This document shows positions 1 through 5,247 of a DNA stretch of 5,247 nt, piece by piece. The first letter of the stretch is position 1; each line of letters begins with the position of its first letter. The translations under genes were made by a program, and so were the position numbers. The stretch comes from an uncultured Oscillibacter sp. (lineage in GTDB: Bacteria; Bacillota; Clostridia; Oscillospirales; Oscillospiraceae): contig CAMHBH010000131.1 in the NCBI GenBank assembly GCA_946183175.1, positions 1 through 5,247 of the forward strand, given 5' to 3'. The notes beneath the pieces were generated by a model. It had not been told where the DNA came from. It ran no database searches and was given only the letters and a program-made list of their open reading frames with translations.

Positions 1-4
1 TACT

Positions 5-2263
5 TTATGTGTCGTCGGGGTTGTAGTCCTTTTTCAGAAGGCCGAGTATGACGGCGGTCACGAGCGACCCGGCCCCCAGGGCTATCAGGTACAGGAGCGG
101 GTGTCCGACGACGGGCAGGACGAAAATCCCGCCGTGCGGCGCGGGGAGCGTACAGCCGAACAACATCGACAGTCCGCCCGCGACCGCCGCCCCGGCCATC
201 GAGGAACCGATTACCCGGAAAACGTCCGTGAACACGTACGGAAGCGCGCTCTCCGTGATGAACGAAAGCCCCATGAACAGCGTACCCGGGCCGCGTTCCC
301 ACTCGTATTCGGAGTATTTCCGGCGGAAAAGGCCCATCGAAAGGAAAATCCCAATCGGCGGAACCATGCCGCCAATCATGACCGAGGCCATAACGTGCGT
401 AGAGCCCAGCGCGAGGCCGTTTACGCCGTACTGGTAGGCAACTTTGTTGAGAATGCCGCCCATGTCGGTGGCCATCATCATGGCCGACAGCACCCCGGCC
501 AGTACGCTGTTTTTCTGTACGGCGGCTGTCAGGAGTTCGGTAAACAGCGCGCCCGCCGCCGTCGAAACCGGCGTGATAATCAGCCACGACACCAACTGCA
601 TTAACAGCAGGTTGAAGACCGGGTAAATGACAATGGGGGCGGCCTTGCGGATGAAGCGCGGGAGCCAGCCCGTGAACTGTTCCAATTCGGTAGTGAGTAC
701 CCCGGCGGCGAAGCCCGCGACCATAGCGCCAATGAAGCCCGAGCGACTGTCAATCGTCATATAGCCGCCGACGAAGCCCGCCATAAACGCCTCTTCCCCG
801 GCGATTCCGTAGGCCATGAACCCGGCGAAAATGGGGAGCATGAAATTGAAAGTCGTACTTCCGATTCGGTTCAGGAGGGCCGCCGTGGCGGTAATCGAGC
901 CGAACTGCGCGCGGGTCTCCAGGGACAGCGTGGACAAGTCCAGGGAGGCGGCGTCGAACAGGAACGCAAGCCCGATAAGAATCCCGCCGCCCGCCACAAA
1001 CGGGGCCATCCAGCGCACGCCCAGAATCGTACTCCGTATGAGGTGTTCGCGTATGTAGCCCATGAGGCGTATGCCGAAGTGGGCCCCGGCGGGCTGTACG
1101 GGTTCGGCGGGGTGCCCGGCGGCCTTCTGCGGGAGTACGAACGCCTCCGCGCGGACAATGGCCTTTTCGACCGTGGACTTGACCGCGACGGCGGCGGCCT
1201 CCGGCGCGACCGCCCCCCGGTACAGGCTCGCGCGGTTCCGGCCCCCCTCTTTCGATTCGTACAGCGCGGCGTCGGCCTTCTCGGAGAGTTTGGCCAGCGT
1301 CATACCCGCCGCGACGGGCGTCACGCCCGCGCTGATGGTCATCCGGAAGCCCTCCGCGGGTTGAAGTGCCTCTATCACCCGGCAGAGTTCGCGGAGCGTG
1401 TTCCAGGCGTCCTCTCCCGGCAGGGGCAGTACGCCGATGAACTCGTCGCCGCCCCAGCGCCCCGCGAAGCCGTGCTTGTCGCGCACCATGGCCTGTATTT
1501 GTTCCGCGAGCATACGGAGGGCGTGGTCTCCGGCGGCGTGGCCGTAGTTGTCGTTGATTTGCTTGAAAAAGTCGATGTCCAGCAGGAACAGCGACGCCTC
1601 CGGGACGTGTTCGGCGTTGATGAAGTCCCCGAAGAGGGCGTTGAACGACTTCCGGTTGCAAAGTCCGGTCAGTTCGTCGGTGGTCGCGTAGCGCAGGATT
1701 TCCCGGCGGTACTTGAGAATGATGTTGACAATCAGGACCATCATCATGCCCATGAGAATCAGGTCGACGCCCAGCAGTAGACTTAACTGCCGCCGCTGAA
1801 TGGCATGGAAGGTTCCGCTCTGATGTAGGAGCGTAAGGAAGAACTCGCCGCCGTAGAGGGGGCGTATCATACAGCAGTCCTCCGAGAGGAAGAAAATCCC
1901 CTTGCGGCCCGTCCAGAACGCGGGGCTGTCGCCGGAGGCGTCCCCCGGCGGCGAGAAAGCCTTGCCCCCGCCTCTGTCGTAGTACATACTCCCGTCGGGG
2001 CCGGTAATCCAGAAGCAGTCCGATTCGAGTATCTGGAAGTCGTCGAGGGCGTCGGGGAGTTTCCCGGCGCGGATGTCCTCCGGCGTGACGCGGGATTCCA
2101 CGCTTTTGACGAGCAGAGAGGCAAGGAGTTTTGTTTCGGTTTCGGCGGAGACGCGCAGGGCGTCCGTATTGAGGGCGGAGAAAATGAGGACGTTGCCCAG
2201 AAAGGCGGCGGCGATGATGGATAAAATCAGCAGAATTTGGAAGTTACGGTTTCGGCCCCGCAT
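5..2263 (-). CDS. Membrane diguanylate cyclase fused to a fructose-type PTS EIIC domain (sensor-GGDEF-EIIC)
   Basis: A 752-residue integral membrane protein predicted to make cyclic di-GMP from two GTP. In order: TM helix at about 8-30; extracellular region 31-160, possibly a small Cache/PAS-like sensor (GPDGSMYYD, 88-96); TM helix 160-183; GGDEF domain 191-347; Ala/Pro-rich linker 350-396; EIIC domain about 397-745. The cyclase keeps DELTG (196-200), LDIDFFKQIND (228-238), GGDEF (271-275) and ISAGV (310-314). The RxxD inhibitory site expected just before GGDEF is absent. The EIIC part has fructose-family signatures: ALLNRIGSTTFNFMLP (462-477), DMGG..NK (600-607), a TEGAIP-like TESALP (670-675) and PHGG (709-712). 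No EIIA histidine or EIIB cysteine (CPTGIAHT-like) domain is present. Both joined domains are cytoplasmic or start there, so the topology is consistent. The start has a GGGGAG motif 11 nt upstream; Met401, at the EIIC boundary, has no usable ribosome binding site. Sugar specificity and transport ability are unknown. Confidence 0.93.
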   Translation of the reverse strand: MRGRNRNFQILLILSIIAAAFLGNVLIFSALNTDALRVSAETETKLLASLLVKSVESRVTPEDIRAGKLPDALDDFQILESDCFWITGPDGSMYYDRGGGKAFSPPGDASGDSPAFWTGRKGIFFLSEDCCMIRPLYGGEFFLTLLHQSGTFHAIQRRQLSLLLGVDLILMGMMMVLIVNIILKYRREILRYATTDELTGLCNRKSFNALFGDFINAEHVPEASLFLLDIDFFKQINDNYGHAAGDHALRMLAEQIQAMVRDKHGFAGRWGGDEFIGVLPLPGEDAWNTLRELCRVIEALQPAEGFRMTISAGVTPVAAGMTLAKLSEKADAALYESKEGGRNRASLYRGAVAPEAAAVAVKSTVEKAIVRAEAFVLPQKAAGHPAEPVQPAGAHFGIRLMGYIREHLIRSTILGVRWMAPFVAGGGILIGLAFLFDAASLDLSTLSLETRAQFGSITATAALLNRIGSTTFNFMLPIFAGFMAYGIAGEEAFMAGFVGGYMTIDSRSGFIGAMVAGFAAGVLTTELEQFTGWLPRFIRKAAPIVIYPVFNLLLMQLVSWLIITPVSTAAGALFTELLTAAVQKNSVLAGVLSAMMMATDMGGILNKVAYQYGVNGLALGSTHVMASVMIGGMVPPIGIFLSMGLFRRKYSEYEWERGPGTLFMGLSFITESALPYVFTDVFRVIGSSMAGAAVAGGLSMLFGCTLPAPHGGIFVLPVVGHPLLYLIALGAGSLVTAVILGLLKKDYNPDDT

Positions 2264-2290
2264 GGTAAATCACGCTCCCCGGTACAGATT

Positions 2291-2307
2291 CTGGTACCCG
2301 GAACCAG
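2291..2307. promoter_or_regulatory. 17-bp dyad over the transcription start of the GGDEF-EIIC gene (candidate operator)
   Basis: CTGGTACCCGGAACCAG is an inverted repeat centred on 2299 with one mismatched pair (2296/2302). On the minus strand it begins inside the -10 hexamer (2306-2311) and covers the expected start point near 2299. That position suits a repressor operator. It could instead fold as a short hairpin at the 5' end of the mRNA. No binding protein can be named from the sequence. Confidence 0.4.
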
Positions 2308-2334
2308 TATAGCACAATTCCGGCCTTTTGTACA
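2306..2334 (-). promoter_or_regulatory. Sigma-A-like promoter of the GGDEF-EIIC gene
   Basis: On the minus strand the -35 is TGTACA (2329-2334, four of six consensus bases). A 17-bp spacer follows, then the -10 TATACT (2306-2311), preceded by TGC to give an extended -10, TGCTATACT. The start would fall near 2299, leaving a leader of about 36 nt before the ATG. This leader is too short for a riboswitch. Confidence 0.6.
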
Positions 2335-2380
2335 GGCGTCCGGAAGGATTTCTTTCGGATGTTTTCGGGGGGCAAAAGTT

Positions 2381-2412
2381 AAAAAATTCCTGTCCGGGCG
2401 GTTCCGGACAGG
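2381..2412 (-). terminator. Intrinsic terminator of the SpoIID-family gene
   Basis: A perfect 9-bp stem, CCTGTCCGG/CCGGACAGG (2404-2412 with 2389-2397), has a 6-nt loop and is followed on the minus strand by AATTTTTTAAC. It begins 9 nt after the TGA stop (2422-2424). There is no T-run on the plus-strand side, so it works in one direction. It separates the SpoIID-family transcript from the downstream cyclase gene, which has its own promoter. Confidence 0.85.
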
Positions 2413-2421
2413 GATGAATTG

Positions 2422-3891
2422 TCAAGGGTTGTAGCCGCCGATTCTGACGCCGGTATAGTAATGGGTCAGGATTTCGCGGTAGCCGGAGCCGTCGCGGGCC
2501 ATCTGGTTCGCGCCGTACTGGCTGAGCCCGACGCCGTGCCCGTAGCCCGTGACGTAGAACGAGATTTTCCCGTCGGCCATTTCCCACGTAAAGCAGGCCG
2601 AACGTAAGCCGAGGGCCGAACGAACCCGGCTGCCCTGCGTCTTGATTCCGCCGACGTACATCGTAATAATACTCCCGGCGCTGTCGCGCTCGACCTCCGA
2701 AAGCCAGTCGTAGGGGTCGCCGATGAGGTTCGCCTTCGGGAAGGCCGACTGTAGTTTGTCGCGGAAGGCGGTGATGGTCATTTCGACGTGGCTGTAGTAA
2801 TTCGGCACGGCGTCGGCGTTCTCCGGCGACGAGACCGGCTGTAAGTAGGGCTTGTCGCCCGACCAGACATCGGCGGACGTGCGCGTAAGCCCCGCCGACG
2901 AGGCGTGGAAGACGGCTAAAATCGGTTCGCCGTCGTAGAGCATGGTTTCGCCGTCGGTTTCCTCGACCGCGGCGCGGAGCTTCCGCTCCTCGTCCTCGGG
3001 CAAATAGCCCCACTTCTGGCGCGCGGCGGCGGCGCTCAAATACGCCTGACAGCATGCCGGACTGGTGCAGATATCGGCCCTGTCGCCGTGCTTGCTCCCG
3101 GAGTGGAGCATGTAGCGGGTGTAAGTACGGGCCGCGACGGCCTGGGCCTTCAGGGCCTCCAATTCAAAGTAGCCGGGCATTTCCCCGCGCAGGACGCACA
3201 CGAGATATTCCTGCATGGACATCACCGACACTTCGTCGTTTTTCTTGTCCAGGACTTTCAGCATACAGTCCTCGTCGAGCTGTCCGGAGAAGACTTCCGG
3301 GACAGTCTCGGGTTCGGGTTCCGGGGCGGGCAGGGGTTCCGGTTCGGGTTCGGGAGCGGCTTCCGGTTCCGGGGCGGGCATGGGTTCCGGTTCGGGTTCC
3401 AGCGGGATTTCGACATCCGTCCGCACGGCCTCGGCCTCGGTGAGCATGCCGGAGAGCGTGGCGGCGTTACTGCGGTTGTCGCCTGTGAGCAGGAAGGGCA
3501 TAAGGAACAGCGCGACGACCAGTCCGGCGGAGGCGGTCATGACGGTATGGAGTGGCCGGGGAAGCGTATCACGGCGGCGCTGTCTGCGGCGGGCACGGCG
3601 GCGGGCCGGGGCGGCGGTGTCCGTATCGGGACGCGTCGGGGCGTCCATGTCGGCGCGCGCGGGGGTATCAGTGCCGGGACGCGCGGCGGTATCGCGGTAG
3701 CGCGCGGGGGCGGCGGTGTCCGTATCAGGACGCGTCGGGGCGTCCATGTCGGCACGCGCGGGGGTATCGCGGCGGCGCACGGGGGCGGCGGTGTCCGTAT
3801 CGGGACGCGGGGCGGTATCGCGGCGGCGCGGCGGATTGGCGGGGATAGTCCGTACACGCTGGGACGGTATCTGATTCGGAAAGTCTTTCAT
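2422..3891 (-). CDS. Membrane-anchored SpoIID/LytB-family protein with repeat-rich cytoplasmic N-terminus
   Basis: A 489-residue protein; Bacillus SpoIID is about 340. The family includes lytic transglycosylases that trim peptidoglycan during forespore engulfment, plus vegetative amidase-enhancer relatives. Residues 1-114 are a low-complexity Arg/Pro/Asp/Thr tail with tandem repeats (34-91) and a very basic stretch (97-107). Residues 115-136 form one TM helix. Residues 163-198 are an acidic Glu-Pro spacer with a 16-residue repeat. The SpoIID domain spans about 205-489. It has GEMP (236-239), where E237 matches the catalytic glutamate (E88) of B. subtilis SpoIID. H268, C275 and C280/C281 fit the zinc-binding pattern I recall from Clostridioides SpoIID. 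GYGHGVGLSQYGANQMA (449-465) and HYYTG (477-481) are typical C-terminal motifs. A near-perfect AAGGAGG (3898-3904) 6 nt before ATG fixes the start. Catalytic residues look intact. Whether it serves in sporulation or vegetative growth is open; it lacks an obvious sporulation-sigma promoter. Confidence 0.93.
   Translation of the reverse strand: MKDFPNQIPSQRVRTIPANPPRRRDTAPRPDTDTAAPVRRRDTPARADMDAPTRPDTDTAAPARYRDTAARPGTDTPARADMDAPTRPDTDTAAPARRRARRRQRRRDTLPRPLHTVMTASAGLVVALFLMPFLLTGDNRSNAATLSGMLTEAEAVRTDVEIPLEPEPEPMPAPEPEAAPEPEPEPLPAPEPEPETVPEVFSGQLDEDCMLKVLDKKNDEVSVMSMQEYLVCVLRGEMPGYFELEALKAQAVAARTYTRYMLHSGSKHGDRADICTSPACCQAYLSAAAARQKWGYLPEDEERKLRAAVEETDGETMLYDGEPILAVFHASSAGLTRTSADVWSGDKPYLQPVSSPENADAVPNYYSHVEMTITAFRDKLQSAFPKANLIGDPYDWLSEVERDSAGSIITMYVGGIKTQGSRVRSALGLRSACFTWEMADGKISFYVTGYGHGVGLSQYGANQMARDGSGYREILTHYYTGVRIGGYNP
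3319..3399 (-). repeat. 48-bp direct repeat encoding the Glu-Pro spacer
   Basis: Two 33-nt segments, 3319-3351 and 3367-3399, differ at one base and lie 48 bp apart. They encode most of a 16-residue unit, EPEPEPMPAPEPEAAP (residues 165-180), repeated as EPEPEPLPAPEPEPET (181-196). The spacer lies between the membrane helix and the catalytic domain. It is acidic and probably extended, so it could hold the enzyme away from the membrane within the wall. Confidence 0.8.
3608..3809 (-). repeat. Tandem repeat (99- and 75-bp periods) encoding the cytoplasmic tail
   Basis: A 62-nt block at 3608-3669 recurs at 3707-3768 with two mismatches (99-bp offset). A shorter 28-nt part recurs at 3782-3809 (75-bp offset). 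In protein this gives a 25-residue unit (residues 34-58) and a 33-residue unit (59-91) that both begin TAAP and end TRPDTD. The longer unit carries an extra 8-residue TAARPGTD. Both periods are multiples of three, so changes in copy number would keep the frame. Confidence 0.85.
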
Positions 3892-3913
3892 GAAATCCCT
3901 CCTTGACCGGCAG

Positions 3914-3947
3914 GCCGGACGTTTTGCAAACAGTCTATGCGTCCGGC
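3914..3947 (-). promoter_or_regulatory. Leader hairpin upstream of the SpoIID-family gene
   Basis: In the 5' leader, a perfect 8-bp inverted repeat GCCGGACG/CGTCCGGC (3940-3947 with 3914-3921) encloses an 18-nt loop that contains TTTGCAAAA. It ends 9 nt before the ribosome binding site (3898-3904). It is not followed by a T-run, so it is not a terminator. It does not match a riboswitch class that I recognise. It could affect mRNA stability or translation, or be a protein site. Confidence 0.35.
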
Positions 3948-3975
3948 GCGTCGAACAGGCCCGACCGGCGTCATT

Positions 3976-4004
3976 ATTTTAGCACAACTTCCGCCGCCGC
4001 GCAA
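3976..4004 (-). promoter_or_regulatory. Sigma-A-like promoter of the SpoIID-family gene
   Basis: On the minus strand, TTGCGC (3999-4004), a 17-bp spacer and TAAAAT (3976-3981) with a TGC extension form an extended -10 promoter. The start would lie near 3969, giving a leader of about 77 nt. The block TTGTGCTA around the -10 is shared with the promoter at 2306-2334. I see no clear sigma-E or sigma-G type elements. Confidence 0.55.
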
Positions 4005-4097
4005 CCCATTTTCCGGAATCTGTAAAGGAAGATTGTCACGGGCGCGCCGCCCCGTGGAGACGGGCAACGTATCGTAAAAAAAATTCAAAAAGGCCTC

Positions 4098-4128
4098 TTG
4101 ACTCTCCCCTCGGGGCAGGGCTTATACT
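4098..4128 (+). promoter_or_regulatory. MerR-type promoter with 19-bp spacer (likely autoregulated)
   Basis: TTGACT (-35, 4098-4103) and TATACT (-10, 4123-4128) are separated by 19 bp (4104-4122). This over-long spacing is the mark of promoters that MerR-family activators untwist. The spacer holds the imperfect dyad CCCCTCGGGG (4106-4115), as expected for the dimer site. It lies directly upstream of the MerR-family gene, so autoregulation is likely. An A-rich stretch (4076-4090) just upstream may add UP-element activity. Confidence 0.75.
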
Positions 4129-4134
4129 GTAAGC

Positions 4135-4144
4135 GACCCGGGTC
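4135..4144. repeat. Perfect 10-bp palindrome at the MerR-gene transcription start
   Basis: GACCCGGGTC is a perfect palindrome 7 nt downstream of the -10 hexamer, at or just after the expected start point of the regulator's mRNA. It ends 9 nt before the AGGAGG ribosome binding site (4154-4159). It may be a second protein site or chance; it is short in a GC-rich genome. Confidence 0.3.
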
Positions 4145-4164
4145 AAAGAGGACAGGAGGCGCGT

Positions 4165-4980
4165 ATGTACCAAATCGGAGAGTTTTCAAAAATCTGTCAG
4201 GTCAGCGTCAAGACGTTGCGCTACTACGACAAAGTCGGCCTTTTGAGGCCGTCGGAAGTCGACCGCTTCACGGGCTACCGCTACTACGACCGCGCCCAAC
4301 TGGAAAAAATGCTCCTTATCCAGAAACTGAAACGGTACGGCTTCTCTCTGGACGAGATTCAGCCGCTCCTGTCCTGCGACAACGACGCGTTTTATCAGGA
4401 ACTGTGCCGACAGCGCGAGAAACTGCAATGGCGTCTGATGGAGCTGGAGACGGTGTTCCAGGAACTCACGCTGCATTTGCGCAAGCTGGAAAGGACAGGT
4501 GACATCATGGACATTCCCAACGGTTACGAGATTCAATTGACGGAAACGCGGCCTATGGCGGTGTTTTCGTGCCGGGAGCGGATGGGCGTCGACGAGTTCG
4601 GGAAGTATTTCGGGACGCTCTACGAACGCGTGGCGAAGGAGGGTTTGACGCCCGGAGGCGTCGTCGGGGCGATGTACCATGGCGAGGAGTTCAACCACGA
4701 TTCGTCCGACATCGAGCTGTTCGTCAGCGTGGAGGAGAGCGACCGCGCCGAGAAGGTGATGGAGGCGCGTCAGTGCGCAATGACCGTTCACCGGGGCGGA
4801 TACTCCACGCTCAACGAGGCCTACGCCGCGCTGGTGTCGTGGATTGAGGAGAACGGCTACGAATGGGACGGCGCGCCCTTTGACATTTACAAGCAGGGGG
4901 CGTGGCACAACCGCAAGCCGGAGGACTGGGAGACGGAAGTATACTTTCCCGTGCGCAAGCGGGAAAGCGCGGCGTCCTGA
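4165..4980 (+). CDS. MerR-family transcriptional regulator with GyrI-like effector-binding domain
   Basis: A 271-residue one-component regulator of the BmrR/BltR type. Residues 1-70 form the winged helix-turn-helix with family hallmarks: IGEFSK (4-9), TLRYYDKVGLL (17-27) and GYRYYD (37-42). A dimer coiled coil spans about 75-111. The GyrI-like drug- or ligand-binding domain spans about 118-266, with DIELFVSV (182-189) and WETEVYFPV (255-263). E258 sits where BmrR-type proteins carry the buried glutamate that contacts cationic ligands, as I recall the family. Length is normal. AGGAGG (4154-4159), 5 nt before the ATG, fixes the start. Such proteins bind the long spacer of their target promoter and activate on binding a lipophilic compound, often inducing efflux pumps. 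No efflux gene is in the window; its own promoter is the only visible target. It diverges from the SpoIID-family gene. The ligand cannot be predicted. Confidence 0.95.
   Translation: MYQIGEFSKICQVSVKTLRYYDKVGLLRPSEVDRFTGYRYYDRAQLEKMLLIQKLKRYGFSLDEIQPLLSCDNDAFYQELCRQREKLQWRLMELETVFQELTLHLRKLERTGDIMDIPNGYEIQLTETRPMAVFSCRERMGVDEFGKYFGTLYERVAKEGLTPGGVVGAMYHGEEFNHDSSDIELFVSVEESDRAEKVMEARQCAMTVHRGGYSTLNEAYAALVSWIEENGYEWDGAPFDIYKQGAWHNRKPEDWETEVYFPVRKRESAAS
4497..4509 (+). promoter_or_regulatory. Candidate internal ribosome binding site and start (Met115) within the MerR-family gene
   Basis: AGGTGA (4497-4502) matches the 3' half of the full Shine-Dalgarno sequence and lies 4 nt before an in-frame ATG (4507-4509). 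An AAGGA (4491-4495) lies just upstream. Initiation here would give a 157-residue protein holding only the effector-binding domain, starting just before it. This is possible but unproven. Confidence 0.3.
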
Positions 4981-5032
4981 CACGCATGTGAATGGCGTCT
5001 TCCGCTAGTCCGGTTGCGATTTCCTGACACGT

Positions 5033-5059
5033 ACGGAGGGGGCATTTCGCCCCCTCCGT
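5033..5059. terminator. Strong hairpin between convergent genes, probable shared terminator
   Basis: An 11-bp perfect stem, ACGGAGGGGGC/GCCCCCTCCGT, has a 5-nt loop ATTTC. On the plus strand it lies 52 nt after the MerR-family stop and is followed by a short TTATT. On the minus strand its first base is the last base of the TAA stop of the converging gene, and no T-run follows. Termination is therefore better supported for the plus-strand transcript. For the other it may act as a weak terminator or a 3' end stabiliser. Confidence 0.7.
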
Positions 5060-5247
5060 TATTGCGCAAGCTCTATGATTCTGTCATAGAGGAGTATGTA
5101 GCGGTTCTCGATGACGTAGTTGCCGTGGTAGTGCCCGAAGAACCAGCAGTCGAACGTACACTTTTGGGCAATCTCGTCGAGGAAGTCGGTCAGGCGGTTG
5201 ACGAGGTAGGAGCCCGTAGACTGCGCCTCCGCGAGGTCGAACAGGTT
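5059..5247 (-). CDS. C-terminal fragment of a calcineurin-like metallophosphoesterase (5' end outside window)
   Basis: Reading the minus strand from the window edge gives 62 codons and a TAA stop (5059-5061). The fragment contains CWFFGHYHGNYVIENRY (residues 34-50 of the visible part), followed by ILLYDRIIEL and the stop. The GHxH motif with aromatic residues before it is the last metal-binding motif of calcineurin-like phosphoesterases. In many Firmicutes members it sits about this far from the C-terminus, in the form WFFGHYH followed by LLY..I. The metal-binding aspartate and asparagine motifs of the N-terminal half are off the window, so the substrate (phosphoprotein, nucleotide or nucleic acid) cannot be judged. 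The gene converges on the MerR-family gene, sharing the hairpin at 5033-5059. Confidence 0.8.
   Translation of the reverse strand, partial: NLFDLAEAQSTGSYLVNRLTDFLDEIAQKCTFDCWFFGHYHGNYVIENRYILLYDRIIELAQ

Noticed and set aside
750..1661. A 303-codon open frame on the minus strand inside the cyclase-EIIC gene.
   Set aside because: It lies within the coding region in another frame, is extremely rich in Arg, Gly and Pro, and has no domain. The overlapping frame has clear GGDEF and EIIC motifs.
2419..2425. A perfect TTGACA hexamer on the minus strand at the end of the SpoIID-family gene, as a possible second promoter for the cyclase gene.
   Set aside because: At 16-19 bp downstream there is only the GC-rich terminator stem, with no -10 element.
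3608..3809. Repeat block considered as a CRISPR array or mobile-element repeat.
   Set aside because: Repeats are in frame within a coding gene, unequal in spacing and without unique spacers. They encode low-complexity protein.
3552..3848. Long open frames on the plus strand across the repeat region, rich in Gly/Arg.
   Set aside because: They are the antisense shadow of the GC-rich repeats in the SpoIID-family gene. No ribosome binding site or recognisable domain supports them.
3892..3970. Cyclic di-GMP riboswitch in the leader of the SpoIID-family gene, suggested by the neighbouring cyclase.
   Set aside because: The 77-nt leader lacks the conserved GEMM core segments and shows only one simple hairpin.
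4037..4056. Hairpin CACGGG/CCCGTG as a terminator in the divergent region.
   Set aside because: The stem is only 6 bp, there is no T-run on either side, and no gene ends there.
3888..4088. A 66-codon minus-strand frame starting with TTG in the divergent intergenic region.
   Set aside because: It has a TTG start and no good ribosome binding site. It runs across the promoter and leader of the SpoIID-family gene and shows no recognisable sequence.

Overview
The window reads as a piece of a high-GC Firmicutes chromosome, most likely a spore-forming, gut-type Clostridia (Oscillospirales-like). This is inferred from the SpoIID-family protein, strong AGGAGG-type ribosome binding sites, extended -10 promoters of the TGnTAtaAT kind and a classical MerR promoter with a 19-bp spacer. 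The lineage was not tested by any search.

Layout from left to right. Positions 5-2263 (minus) encode a 752-residue membrane protein that joins an extracellular sensor region, a complete GGDEF diguanylate cyclase domain and a complete fructose-type PTS EIIC domain in one polypeptide. Its own promoter, with a dyad over the start point, lies at about 2291-2334. An intrinsic terminator (2381-2412) separates it from the next gene. Positions 2422-3891 (minus) encode a membrane-anchored SpoIID/LytB-family protein with an unusual repeat-rich, arginine-rich cytoplasmic N-terminus and an acidic Glu-Pro spacer outside the membrane. Its promoter (3976-4004) and a leader hairpin lie in the divergent intergenic region. 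Positions 4165-4980 (plus) encode a MerR-family regulator with a GyrI-like effector-binding domain and a matching self-regulated promoter. A strong hairpin (5033-5059) separates it from a convergent gene, of which only the last 62 codons are present (5059-5247, minus). That fragment carries the GHxH motif of calcineurin-like metallophosphoesterases.

The genes do not form an obvious operon: each of the three complete genes has its own promoter. The most notable object is the sensor-GGDEF-EIIC fusion. It has an intact cyclase motif, no RxxD inhibitory site and no EIIA or EIIB domain, and several EIIC signature positions look altered. It may link extracellular and sugar-transport cues to cyclic di-GMP. 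This functional link is inference.
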